Source: JAAYRQ01 sp035647235
GTDB lineage: Bacteria > Bacillota > Syntrophomonadia > Syntrophomonadales > Syntrophomonadaceae
DNA length: 64,000 nucleotides
Reading direction: 5' to 3'
Assembly (NCBI GenBank): GCA_964514235.1
Contig: CAZEPV010000004.1
Location: 62,001-126,000 of the forward strand
Numbering within the stretch: the stretch's first letter is position 1; each line of letters opens with the position of its first letter. Below, one piece after another: positions 16,424-25,000 of the stretch. Below the pieces are notes generated by a model, which was given only the letters and a program-made list of their open reading frames with translations, was not told the DNA's origin and did no database searches. A program made the position numbers and the translations under genes.

Positions 16424-17899
16424 CTATGAAACACTAGCAGACATCTGTTCAGAAAGCTTATTTAATAAATGAGCTAGTTCATTAAATTCCTCGAATTTTT
16501 CTAATTGCATAAGGGTAGAAGCTAATACTTCCTCTACACTGGCTGTATTTTCCTGGGAGGCAGCAGCTAGATTGTTCATCATTGATTCGATATTCGTACT
16601 TTCCATAGTAACCTGGCCTAATTGTTCATATATATTCTTTAGCTGTTCTGAAGTGTTTGCAACTCCAGCCACAATCTCTGTAAAAACTTGCTTAGTATCA
16701 ATAACTCTTTCGAAACTTTCGTTTACATACTTTTGCCCTTGTAAAGTAATTTCTGTGCTATCGCGAACAAGTTTTTCGTTTTCCGCAATTATTTCATTAA
16801 TGTTTTTAGTCGCTTCGATTGATTGGGCTGCTAAGTTCCTTACTTCCTCTGCCACCACTGCAAACCCCTTCCCAGCCTCACCAGCCCGAGCAGCTTCTAT
16901 GGCCGCATTAAGAGCCAAAAGATTAGTCTGATCCGTAATATCATTAATTAGATTGGTTATTTGCATCACTTGGGCAAAAGAAGTATCCATCAGATTTGCA
17001 GTCTGCGCAGATACTTCCACTACTTCTTTCATCTCTTTTAAAGCCACTTCAACATTTGCTATATGCTTGTTTCCTAGTTCTGTAGCCTCCCTATTCTGGG
17101 CTGATACCTCTTGTATTTTTTCTATTTCATTAAATAATGAGGCTAGGATTTTATCCATGCTTGCTGTTGCGGCTGAAGCTTGGGAAATATTGTGGGTTTG
17201 TTCTGTTATAGTAGTGGCCATATCCTGTATAGCAGAATTGGATTCCCTAGCCGAAATTGTTGTATAATCTGAAGATTCGCTTAAGTTGCTGCTTATTGCA
17301 CCGATTTCCTGGGAATTATTCTTAACCATATTAATAGTTTGATTTAAAGAATCTAATAAGACCTGTCCTTCCCTTTCATTCACCAAAACTCTTTCGATTA
17401 GCAAAGATGCCTGTCGGGTAAGAATCCCCGCACTAACCGCCGCAAGAATAAATATAACCATAATTGAAATCCAAACCCGAGGAAGAATATTAATGAAAAA
17501 TGGATCGGGATTTATTGCAAAACTAAGCCCATTAAAAGCCAAGACCAAAAAGGAATATAAATAAACAATGCGGGGCTGAAAATACATAGAAAACATAATT
17601 ATTCCCCAAAAATATAGAAAAACAAATCCAGTATTAAAACTCCCGGTCCCCAGGAAACCTAAGATTGCGAACATAGCGAAAGATAAGGTATATAGATATT
17701 TGCTCAAGAATTCCTTTTCTGTATTAGTAAGGGCCCTAGAAACAATGCAAGCAATAATTCCTAGCAATGATAAAGCTGTTTTCCCCCCCAAGGAAAATAC
17801 AAAATAAAACAGAGGTACCGAAATTAAACCGGGTATTAATACAATCCAAAATACAACCCGATTTATGTATTTTTCATGACTTTCCAAGACTATATTCAC
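16424..17899 (-). CDS. Methyl-accepting chemotaxis protein without a large extracellular domain
   Basis: Chemoreceptor feeding the CheA/CheW kinase complex. The 491-aa protein has about six N-terminal membrane helices (residues about 15-165) instead of the usual two helices flanking a sensor domain, then a short linker with no clear HAMP domain, then a long cytoplasmic coiled coil. The hairpin tip reads ITDQTNLLALNAAIEAARAG followed by GFAVVAEEVRNLA, the universal MCP signature. A multi-helix membrane sensor suggests it senses a membrane or redox/energy signal; that is inference. GTG start with GGAGGGGG upstream. It is monocistronic. Confidence 0.92.
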   Translation of the reverse strand: MNIVLESHEKYINRVVFWIVLIPGLISVPLFYFVFSLGGKTALSLLGIIACIVSRALTNTEKEFLSKYLYTLSFAMFAILGFLGTGSFNTGFVFLYFWGIIMFSMYFQPRIVYLYSFLVLAFNGLSFAINPDPFFINILPRVWISIMVIFILAAVSAGILTRQASLLIERVLVNEREGQVLLDSLNQTINMVKNNSQEIGAISSNLSESSDYTTISARESNSAIQDMATTITEQTHNISQASAATASMDKILASLFNEIEKIQEVSAQNREATELGNKHIANVEVALKEMKEVVEVSAQTANLMDTSFAQVMQITNLINDITDQTNLLALNAAIEAARAGEAGKGFAVVAEEVRNLAAQSIEATKNINEIIAENEKLVRDSTEITLQGQKYVNESFERVIDTKQVFTEIVAGVANTSEQLKNIYEQLGQVTMESTNIESMMNNLAAASQENTASVEEVLASTLMQLEKFEEFNELAHLLNKLSEQMSASVS

Positions 17900-18022
17900 A
17901 CATTCCCCCTCCTCGATCCTATAAATATTAACAATTCATGAATAATTTATAAACATTATAGCCTAAATTTATTAAATTATATACTGCTATCATATCTATC
18001 CCTCCCATGAATCCACAAATTT

Positions 18023-18100
18023 GCTAGTAATCAATCTGGCTAAGACCAAGAGTCTTGATAAGCCAGCTGCCAAACTTTACTAGTAAAAAAAACTTTTACT
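18023..18100 (+). promoter_or_regulatory. Structured leader with two exclusive folds before the CmpB-like gene
   Basis: Outer helix GCTAGTAA (18023-18030) with TTACTAGT (18077-18084), enclosing CTGGCT/AGCCAG and AAGAC/GTCTT as a bulged hairpin (18036-18066). The 3' arm overlaps AGTAAAA (18082-18088), which can instead pair with TTTTACT (18093-18099). The start codon follows at 18116 with no Shine-Dalgarno sequence. This looks like a regulatory leader but matches no riboswitch class I know. Confidence 0.4.
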
Positions 18101-18115
18101 TACACAAAATAAATT

Positions 18116-18526
18116 ATGCTTATTAGGTTGATTGTTTATGGATTAATAGGATTTCTTACTGAAGTAATATTTACTGGAATGGGTAGCCTAATTTCTGGTT
18201 CCTGGTATTTAACTGGCTATACCTATCTATGGATGTTCCCTATTTATGCTATGGCAATTTTCTTGGAACCATTACATGATAGGATCAGAACAGCACCTTG
18301 GCTAATTAGGGGATTTATATATGTATCTGTCATCTTTATTATCGAATTTTTTGCAGGTTTTTTATTAAATATGTTAATAGGGTTCTGCCCTTGGGATTAT
18401 ACGGGATTAAGTTCTTATAGTGTAGGTGGCTATATTCGTTTAGACTTTCTTCCCTTCTGGTTTGTGGCAGGACTATTATTCGAACGCCTACATGATTTTC
18501 TGGATTATATTCAACTGAGCTTGTAA
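18116..18526 (+). CDS. CmpB-like putative ABC transporter permease (small membrane protein)
   Basis: A 136-aa membrane protein with four predicted helices. The sequence GLIGFLTEVIFTGMGSLISG, the WMFPIYAMAIFLEPLHDRIR segment and CPWDYTGLSSYSVGGYIRLD resemble the putative ABC-transporter type IV / CmpB family, whose members are small and poorly characterised. No ATPase or partner gene is adjacent. No ribosome site precedes the ATG; the upstream region is a structured leader instead. Function not known. Confidence 0.75.
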   Translation: MLIRLIVYGLIGFLTEVIFTGMGSLISGSWYLTGYTYLWMFPIYAMAIFLEPLHDRIRTAPWLIRGFIYVSVIFIIEFFAGFLLNMLIGFCPWDYTGLSSYSVGGYIRLDFLPFWFVAGLLFERLHDFLDYIQLSL

Positions 18527-18538
18527 GTGGTTAAATAA

Positions 18539-18576
18539 AAAATAAACCTAGCTTTTGCAAGTTAGATTTATTTTTT
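18539..18576. terminator. Bidirectional terminator between the CmpB-like and acyl-CoA dehydrogenase genes
   Basis: Stem AAATAAA-C-CTAGCTT with AAGTTAG-A-TTTATTT (one mismatch, one G-U), 4-nt loop, T run on the plus strand and, from the A-rich 5' arm, on the minus strand. Confidence 0.8.
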
Positions 18577-18592
18577 GCACTTGTATAACTAA

Positions 18593-20185
18593 TTACCCGT
18601 TTTCAACTTCTGCTAAGGCAATATCTTGAAAAGCATGAAATAATTCGTGGCAAAACTCATCCCATCTCATGCTAATCCCAATAGTCTCTGCATCAGTCTG
18701 CAATAAATTGGGCCAAGCCACCAATTTGGCCATTTCAGCCGCGAGACCGTCAACCACTTCTGGGGAGCCACCCTTGAGAATGTCTTTTACGAATTCCTCT
18801 GGTTCATACCAAGAGGAGGCCCTTTGCATATCTCGATGAATCTGCATCAATAAGACATTTCTAGGCCCTTCCCATAACTCATTTACAGCAGAATCCCTAT
18901 AAAGTCTAGGTAATACAGAAAAATCTTCTATAACCCCATGTCCTCCAAAAAGCGACATGGCAGTCCTAATAACATCTGTAGAATCATATGAGGCAGTAAT
19001 CTTTTGTAGCATTATAAGTTCCCTAGTATTAAAAATTTGCTTACGCTCTTCTAGGGTCGCTGACTTTGTAGAAACCTTGGCTAATCCACCTTGTGCAATA
19101 ACACTTTTATATAGCTTAAATGCGCCTGCAGTAGTTCTCTGGGCTATTTTTTCCATATTTGCCAGTTGGCCAATCACTAAGGGAAAATTACTTATTTTTT
19201 GCCCAAATGCTTCCCGAAACTTTATATAGCCACTAGCTTCACGTACAGCACGCGTCATAAAAGCCGCTGCTGAAAGCCCAACTGTTAGGCGTGAGTAAGA
19301 AAGAACAATTCCCACTATGTTAGCTACTCCCCTATCCAAAGGACCTACCTGGTATGCTAATGCACCATCATAAGTCAATTCAGCAGTAGTCAATTCACTT
19401 GTGCCCATTTTCCATTTTATCCGATCGATTGTATAACCATTTCTAATTTCCTTTTCCTTGTTTCCGAGCAACCAAGAAGGTACTATGAAAAGTGCCACCT
19501 TATCTTCACCTTGTGGTTTGGCTGTAACCATAGAATAATCAGCATGGGTTGCCGAACAGAAAAATTTCGTTCCGTAAAGGCGCCACTTTCCATCTTCCTT
19601 TACTGCTTCCAATAAATTTGCAGGAATATCGGAACCACCCTGAATTTCCGAAATATATTGTGCACCTATAGCAAAATCTCCATTAATTCCTTCTTTACAA
19701 TGCTGCAATATGTTTTTTAGTTCTGGGGTATCTGCAAAACGCTCAACAACCTCTACCATACCCTCTGTGCAAGTAATAGGACAGGCTACACAAGCCTCGC
19801 CATTCTGATAAATCAAATACATTTTAATTAGTTTTTCCCACTGGGATGTCTGACTGGAAAATAAGCCTTCTGAAAATATCTCCTTTTCCATCAGCTCAAC
19901 TTCATGAGGGCGTACAATTCTATCAATACGGTTTAGGTGACCATCATAATGCATCATATAAGGACGCTTTTCTGGATAAGCGATAGATTGTGCCATCTGG
20001 TTCCAACGATACGAAGCCTTGGTAGAAATTTCACGTGCCTTTTTATCAACCTCCTGCCATTCTTTACCGACAAAATATTTAAGCGTCTTCTGAATAAAAG
20101 GATCACCATCATAAAAGTCAATTTGTTCACGCCAATCTAAAAACTCCTGAAAATTATACGGGTTAAATCTGTCAGGTAATGACAT
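18593..20185 (-). CDS. Acyl-CoA dehydrogenase family protein
   Basis: FAD enzyme that introduces a trans-2 double bond into acyl-CoA, or an AidB-like relative. The 530-aa length exceeds short-chain enzymes (about 380). An N-terminal helical domain (about 1-140), a beta domain with AQYISEIQGGSDIPAN, SATHADYSMVTAKP and IKWKMGTSELTTAELTYDG, and a C-terminal helical domain with FREAFGQKISNFPLV and MSLFGGHGVIEDFSVL. The LWEGPRNV motif near residue 447 keeps the Glu that acts as base in AidB/FadE-like members. In syntrophic Clostridia such enzymes serve fatty-acid oxidation, but no other beta-oxidation gene is nearby. Monocistronic. Confidence 0.88.
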   Translation of the reverse strand: MSLPDRFNPYNFQEFLDWREQIDFYDGDPFIQKTLKYFVGKEWQEVDKKAREISTKASYRWNQMAQSIAYPEKRPYMMHYDGHLNRIDRIVRPHEVELMEKEIFSEGLFSSQTSQWEKLIKMYLIYQNGEACVACPITCTEGMVEVVERFADTPELKNILQHCKEGINGDFAIGAQYISEIQGGSDIPANLLEAVKEDGKWRLYGTKFFCSATHADYSMVTAKPQGEDKVALFIVPSWLLGNKEKEIRNGYTIDRIKWKMGTSELTTAELTYDGALAYQVGPLDRGVANIVGIVLSYSRLTVGLSAAAFMTRAVREASGYIKFREAFGQKISNFPLVIGQLANMEKIAQRTTAGAFKLYKSVIAQGGLAKVSTKSATLEERKQIFNTRELIMLQKITASYDSTDVIRTAMSLFGGHGVIEDFSVLPRLYRDSAVNELWEGPRNVLLMQIHRDMQRASSWYEPEEFVKDILKGGSPEVVDGLAAEMAKLVAWPNLLQTDAETIGISMRWDEFCHELFHAFQDIALAEVENG

Positions 20186-20452
20186 TACCCCACCTCCAAA
20201 AATAATATTAAATAGTTTACGGACACTCGTCTACATAAATTCTATTGTAAGTTTTTTGCAAAATCAACTAATGGCAATGCTTTAAGAATACTATGCATAT
20301 ACATATTCCCTAGGAGCATAAATAAGGAAAAGTTGGTGATTAATTTTCAAATGTGCATAGCAAATAGCAACCGAGTAGATTACATTAGACAATTCACCGC
20401 AGAAAGGAATAGAAAGATTGCTATAAAATTAAACCATATCAAAAATCTCCAC

Positions 20453-20480
20453 TTGACAAGATTTTCTTATATAGTATCAT
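20453..20480 (+). promoter_or_regulatory. Promoter of perR-katA
   Basis: TTGACA (20453-20458) and TATCAT (20475-20480) with a 16-nt spacer; the operator-like repeat follows 20 nt later. Confidence 0.6.
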
Positions 20481-20500
20481 TTTTTGTAATCAATACAAAG

Positions 20501-20515
20501 TGATAATAATTATTA
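20501..20515 (+). promoter_or_regulatory. PerR/Fur box
   Basis: TGATAATAATTATTA is a 7-1-7 inverted repeat. It matches the TGATAAT-N-ATTATCA core at 13 of 14 positions and the PerR consensus TTATAAT-N-ATTATAA at 12 of 14. It lies just after the predicted transcription start, where bound repressor would block perR-katA transcription. Confidence 0.7.
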
Positions 20516-20571
20516 AATGATAAGTGTTCTGCTACTAATTCATATAAAAGCGTAAGGGGGTTGAATATTTG

Positions 20572-20982
20572 ATGAATCTGCAGTTAGAAAATTTAGCAGA
20601 TGAATTAGAACAGAGAAATATACGTCCTTCTTACCAAAGAATTAAAATACTAGAATACCTAATTAGCAACCAGCACCATCAAAATGCTGAACAAATTTTT
20701 AATGATTTACGTGGGGAGATCCCTACCTTATCTAAAACTACAGTCTATAATAATCTGAATTTATTTGCAGCTGCTAATTTAGTGAGGATTATCACCATTG
20801 ATGATAATGAAGCTAGATTTGACATTAATACAGATAATCACGGTCATTTTATATGTGAGGCTTGTGGATTTATATATGATTTTAAAATTAATCTTGATGA
20901 ACCTACCCCAAAAGAATTAAGCAACTTTAAAATCAAGGTTAGGGATGTGTATTTTAAAGGTATTTGCCCAAATTGCCTTTAA
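20572..20982 (+). CDS. perR: Peroxide-responsive repressor of the Fur family
   Basis: Metal-dependent DNA-binding sensor of hydrogen peroxide. The 136-aa protein has the winged-helix domain (YQRIKILEYLISNQ; LSKTTVYNNLNLF as recognition helix) and a dimer domain with CEACG and a C-terminal CPNC, the structural zinc site. The regulatory-site residues of PerR are all present: His in NQHHQNAEQI, Asp in ARFDI, the two His in NHGHF, and Asp in IYDF. That Asp supports PerR rather than Fur. ATG at 20572 or TTG three bases upstream both fit AAGGGGG. katA lies 35 nt downstream. Confidence 0.9.
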   Translation: MNLQLENLADELEQRNIRPSYQRIKILEYLISNQHHQNAEQIFNDLRGEIPTLSKTTVYNNLNLFAAANLVRIITIDDNEARFDINTDNHGHFICEACGFIYDFKINLDEPTPKELSNFKIKVRDVYFKGICPNCL

Positions 20983-21017
20983 AATAAAATTAAGGCTTAA
21001 GGAGGCTTAGGATTTAT

Positions 21018-22481
21018 ATGCACGGTAACAATAAGCAGAAATTAACCACAGCTACTGGTTGACCAGTAGTAGATAATCAAAATGCTATGACTGCAGGTCC
21101 TAGGGGCCCAATGTTACTCCAAGATGTTTGGTTTCTAGAAAAACTGGCACATTTTGATCGGGAGGTAATCCCAGAAAGGAGAATGCATGCTAAAGGTTCT
21201 GGAGCACATGGTACATTTACTGTAACCCATGATATTACTAAATACACCAAAGCTAAACTCTTTTCCGAAATTGGTAAAAAAACTGATATTTTCGTACGTT
21301 TCTCAACTGTAGCTGGTGAACGCGGTGCCGCAGATGCCGAACGTGACATCCGCGGTTTTGCTATAAAATTTTACACTGAGGAAGGTAACTGGGATTTGGC
21401 AGGGAACAATACTCCAGTATTTTTCCTACGGGATCCACTAAAATTTCCAGACTTAAATAGAGCCGTTAAACGTGATCCCCGCTCTAATTTGAGGAGTGCC
21501 AAAAACAATTGGGATTTTTGGACCTCCTTACCCGAGGCCTTACACCAAGTAACCATCACCATGAGTGATAGGGGCATCCCCTTATCATATAGGCATATGC
21601 ACGGTTTTGGCAGTCATGCTTTTAGTATGATTAATGCTGACAATGAAAGAGTATGGGTAAAGTTCCATTTCGTAACTCAACAAGGCATAAAAAATCTTAC
21701 TGATGAAGAAGCCGCTAATATTATCGCTAATGACCGTGAAAGTCACCAAAGAGATTTACTTGATAGCATTGACCGCGGTGATTTTCCCCGTTGGAAAATG
21801 TTTATCCAGGTAATGACAGATGAAGAAGCAGTAAATATGCCTTATAATCCCTTTGATTTAACCAAAGTTTGGTATAAGAAAGACTTTCCTTTAATTGAAG
21901 TAGGCTATTTTGAACTTAACCGTAATCCGAAAAACTACTTCGCTGAGGTAGAACAAGTTGCATTTAACCCAGCTAATGTAGTACCTGGGATAAGTTTTTC
22001 ACCTGATAAAATGCTGCAAGGCAGGTTATTCTCCTATGGTGATGCCCAACGCTACCGTCTAGGGGTTAATCACTACCAAATCCCCATTAATGCACCTAAA
22101 TCACCCACACACGTTTATCATCGTGATGGGCAAATGCGGGTAGACAATAATGCTGGAAGCACTTTAGGTTATGAACCAAATAGTTATGGAGAATGGCAAG
22201 AACAACCTGATTTTAAGGAACCACCACTTCCTATAAATGGTGCAGCAGATCACTGGAATTTCAGGGAAGATGATGATGACTATTATACTCAACCAGGTAA
22301 ACTTTTCCGCTTAATGAGTGCTGAGCAACAGCAAGTATTATTTGATAATACCGCACGTAATATGGGGAATGCACCAAAAGAAATAAAAATAAGGCATATT
22401 GGAAATTGTTTGAAGGCGGACCCTGCTTATGGTAAGGGAGTCGCAGATGCCCTTGGCATTTCGCTTGACGAAGTAAAATAA
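21018..22481 (+). CDS. katA: Catalase (clade 3, KatA) with an in-frame TGA at codon 15
   Basis: Haem enzyme that dismutates hydrogen peroxide. The frame opens at ATG 21018 (GGAGG at 21001-21005) with MHGNNKQKLTTATG, then TGA at 21060-21062, then PVVDNQNAMTAGPRGP and a complete catalase of normal length (about 488 codons). Active-site features are intact: catalytic His in RRMHAKGSGAHG, Asn in NWDLAGNNTPVFFLRD, and the haem-ligand Tyr in FSYGDAQRYRLG. As I recall, several close homologues have Cys at codon 15. Options are recoding as selenocysteine, readthrough, re-initiation at ATG 21087 (no ribosome site), or a recent nonsense mutation. The second gene of the perR operon. Confidence 0.88.
21051..21070 (+). 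other. Perfect hairpin enclosing the in-frame TGA of katA
   Basis: CTACTGG (21052-21058), loop TTGA, CCAGTAG (21063-21069), with an extra G-U pair at the base. The TGA codon occupies the last three loop bases. Confidence 0.8.
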
Positions 22482-22493
22482 GTAAATATATCT

Positions 22494-22525
22494 AAAAGGG
22501 GGCAGTCTTATTGCCCCCTTTTTTT
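22494..22525 (+). terminator. Terminator of perR-katA
   Basis: AAAAGGGGGCA/TGCCCCCTTTT stem with a 7-nt loop and a long T run. Confidence 0.93.
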
Positions 22526-22554
22526 AATAATCAGATTCCTATTTTCATTAATTA

Positions 22555-23817
22555 TTATCCCCGTATCTGCCCATCCCCATAAATCACGAATTTGCTAGTA
22601 GTTAATTCAGTCAAACCCATAGGGCCCCTGGCATGTAGCTTTTGGGTGCTTATGCCCATTTCTGCCCCAAAACCGAATTCATTACCATCCGTAAAACGGG
22701 TAGATGCATTGGCGAAAACTGCAGCAGCATCAACTTCAGATAGGAAAATTCTAGCATTAGTATAAGATTCAGTTACTATTGCTTCACTATGACCAGTACC
22801 ATGCTGGTTTATATGGTCAATAGCTTCATCGAGTGAATCGACCACTTTAACTGCTATAATTAGGGCTAAATATTCTTCATCCCAATCTTGCTCGACTGCA
22901 TCCTTAAGATCTGCTACTATAGCTTTTGTCCTAGCACAGGCTCTAATTTCCACCCCATGATTTTGTAATTCCTCAATTATGCATGGTATAAATTCAACTG
23001 CAATGTCTTTATGGACTAAAAGGCTTTCGGCAGCATTACATACTGAAGGCCTTTGGATTTTCGCATTAATCGTAATCTTACTAGCCTTATTCAGATCGGC
23101 TGCTGCATCAATATAGACATGACAGTTGCCCATACCAGTCAAGATTACAGGTACACTAGCATTTTCCTGAACTGCTTTAATTAAACCTTGACCACCACGT
23201 GGAATGAGAATATCTAAATAATCATGCATTTTCATCATGATTTCAGCAGCTTGGCGTTCTTCACTATCTACTAGCTGGATAGCACCTTCTGGTATGCCAC
23301 CCGCCACAGCTGCATCACTAATAGTTTTGGCAATTACACGATTGGAATTAAGGGCCTCGGTTCCCCCTCTTAAGATAATGGCATTTCCCGATTTCAAACA
23401 TAGTCCTGCTGCATCCGCAGTAACATTGGGTCTGGATTCATAAATTATACCAATTACTCCAATCGGAGTTCTCACTCGTCCCACTTCTATACCGCTAGGT
23501 CTTTTGGTCATGCCTAGCATTTCTCCAACTGGATCAGGTAAGGCTGCAATTTCCCGCAAACCATCAGCCATGCCTTTAACCCGTTCCTCATTCAAAGTCA
23601 ACCTTTCTAGTAAAGCTTTAGTTAAAGCTCTTTTTTTCCCAGCCTCTAAATCAAGCTTATTAGCCGCAATAATTTCAGTGGATTTTCTTTCTAGGCTGTC
23701 AGCCATAGCTAAAAGAGCTGAGTTTTTTATTTCAGTTGACATGGTATTTAGAGTCCTAGCTGCTACTTTAGCCTTTTTCCCCAAATCCGTAATATAATCT
23801 GGTAAATTATTATTCAT
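22555..23817 (-). CDS. proA: Gamma-glutamyl phosphate reductase
   Basis: Second step of proline synthesis: reduces gamma-glutamyl phosphate to glutamate semialdehyde with NADPH. The aldehyde dehydrogenase fold is clear: VGRVRTPIGVIGIIYESRPN, LKSGNAIILRGG, and the catalytic Cys in QRPSVCNAAESLLVH. C-terminal FGFGAEMGISTQKLHARGPM is typical of ProA. 420 aa from the ATG at 23815-23817, 7 nt after AGGAGG. Follows proB by 30 nt. Confidence 0.97.
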   Translation of the reverse strand: MNNNLPDYITDLGKKAKVAARTLNTMSTEIKNSALLAMADSLERKSTEIIAANKLDLEAGKKRALTKALLERLTLNEERVKGMADGLREIAALPDPVGEMLGMTKRPSGIEVGRVRTPIGVIGIIYESRPNVTADAAGLCLKSGNAIILRGGTEALNSNRVIAKTISDAAVAGGIPEGAIQLVDSEERQAAEIMMKMHDYLDILIPRGGQGLIKAVQENASVPVILTGMGNCHVYIDAAADLNKASKITINAKIQRPSVCNAAESLLVHKDIAVEFIPCIIEELQNHGVEIRACARTKAIVADLKDAVEQDWDEEYLALIIAVKVVDSLDEAIDHINQHGTGHSEAIVTESYTNARIFLSEVDAAAVFANASTRFTDGNEFGFGAEMGISTQKLHARGPMGLTELTTSKFVIYGDGQIRG

Positions 23818-23847
23818 AAAATAACCTCCTATTGGATTAATCACTAC

Positions 23848-24978
23848 TTAGACAGTTTCCACCCATAAATTGTTACGGTGAATAACCTCGTCATAATCTT
23901 TAACCCCGAGTAGACCTTCTATTTCGTGGGTTTGCCTACCTGCAATAAGTCTAATATCCTCCGAATTATAGTTTACTAAACCCCTAGCAATTTCATTACC
24001 TAACTGGTCAATTACAGCTACTACAGTACCTAAGTCAAATTCACCTATAACCTCAATAATCCCTGATGGCAGTAGACTTTTGCCCTTGTGTAGTAGAGCA
24101 TCTCCCGCTCCCTCATCTACCACAAGTTGACCATGAATCATACTCCCAAAAGCTATCCATTTTTTACGGGCATTTATCTTAAAATCCTTCGGTATAAATA
24201 AAGTACCAATCTGATTACCTTGCACGACTTGTCGGATCACATTATCAATATTGCTATTAGCTATCAACATAGGAACACCTGCCCCCATACATATACGGGC
24301 TGCCTTTAACTTAGTAAACATACCCCCACTGGAAAAACTACTTCCTTTGCTCTTAGAATTCTTCTCCATAGAATCGGTAATTTCAGTCACTTCGTCTAGG
24401 AAAATTGCATTTTCATTAGTTCGTGGGTCGGCATCATACAAGCCATCCACATCAGATAAAATCAGCAGAAGCTCGGCCTCCACTATAGCGGCCACCAAGG
24501 CAGACAGAGTATCATTATCACCGAACTTAATTTCCTCAACTACTACGGTATCATTTTCATTAATTATGGGGATGACCCCCATATCCAACATGGCTAACAA
24601 TGCATTGGTCGCATTAAGGTAGCGCAACCTATCATCTAGGTCATCCCTAGTTAACAAAACCTGGGCTACCGTTTTGCCATATTCAGCAAATAACTTTTCG
24701 TACAAATGTAACAGAGCCCCCTGGCCAATAGCGGCTAAAGCTTGCTTTTGCGGAATAGTTTCGGGAACGGTTTTAAAACCCAGGCGGCTTGCACCTACCC
24801 CAATTGCCCCCGAAGTCACCAGTATAACTTCTTTGCCTTGATTATGTAAATCGGATAACTCCCTTACAATATGTTCAATCCGATGTAAATTAAGTTGTCC
24901 GTTTTTATAAGTCAAAGTACTTGTTCCCACCTTAACCACAAGCCTTTGACTATTTTTAAAATCACTTCTTTTAACCAT
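23848..24978 (-). CDS. proB: Glutamate 5-kinase with PUA domain
   Basis: First step of proline synthesis; phosphorylates glutamate. The amino-acid kinase domain (about 1-255) shows VVKVGTSTLTYKNG, ILVTSGAIGVGASRLG-type loop, NENDTVVVEEIKFGDNDTLSALVA and GMFTKLKAARICMGAGVP. A PUA domain occupies the C-terminal third (RKKWIAFGSMIHGQLVVDEGA onward). 376 aa from the ATG at 24976-24978 behind AGGTGG. Sits between obgE and proA. Confidence 0.97.
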   Translation of the reverse strand: MVKRSDFKNSQRLVVKVGTSTLTYKNGQLNLHRIEHIVRELSDLHNQGKEVILVTSGAIGVGASRLGFKTVPETIPQKQALAAIGQGALLHLYEKLFAEYGKTVAQVLLTRDDLDDRLRYLNATNALLAMLDMGVIPIINENDTVVVEEIKFGDNDTLSALVAAIVEAELLLILSDVDGLYDADPRTNENAIFLDEVTEITDSMEKNSKSKGSSFSSGGMFTKLKAARICMGAGVPMLIANSNIDNVIRQVVQGNQIGTLFIPKDFKINARKKWIAFGSMIHGQLVVDEGAGDALLHKGKSLLPSGIIEVIGEFDLGTVVAVIDQLGNEIARGLVNYNSEDIRLIAGRQTHEIEGLLGVKDYDEVIHRNNLWVETV

Positions 24979-25000
24979 TATAAGACCACCTGCAAAAATA

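Larger units (their letters stand above)
20186..20571. other. 386-bp intergenic region before perR
   Basis: Divergent region between the acyl-CoA dehydrogenase and perR. The half nearest perR contains a promoter and a PerR/Fur-like operator. In the rest (20186-20450) I see only AT-rich sequence, with no open frame, tRNA or clear terminator. Confidence 0.6.

Noticed and set aside
17899..18116. preQ1 or other known riboswitch in the CmpB-like leader
   Set aside because: The A-rich tail recalled preQ1-I, but the required C-rich loop and spacing are not there.
21060..21110. Canonical bacterial SECIS element directly after the katA TGA
   Set aside because: The clear hairpin has the TGA in its loop, not at its base, and the GCAGGTC-like sequence downstream is too far away and poorly stemmed. 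Selenocysteine is kept only as one option.
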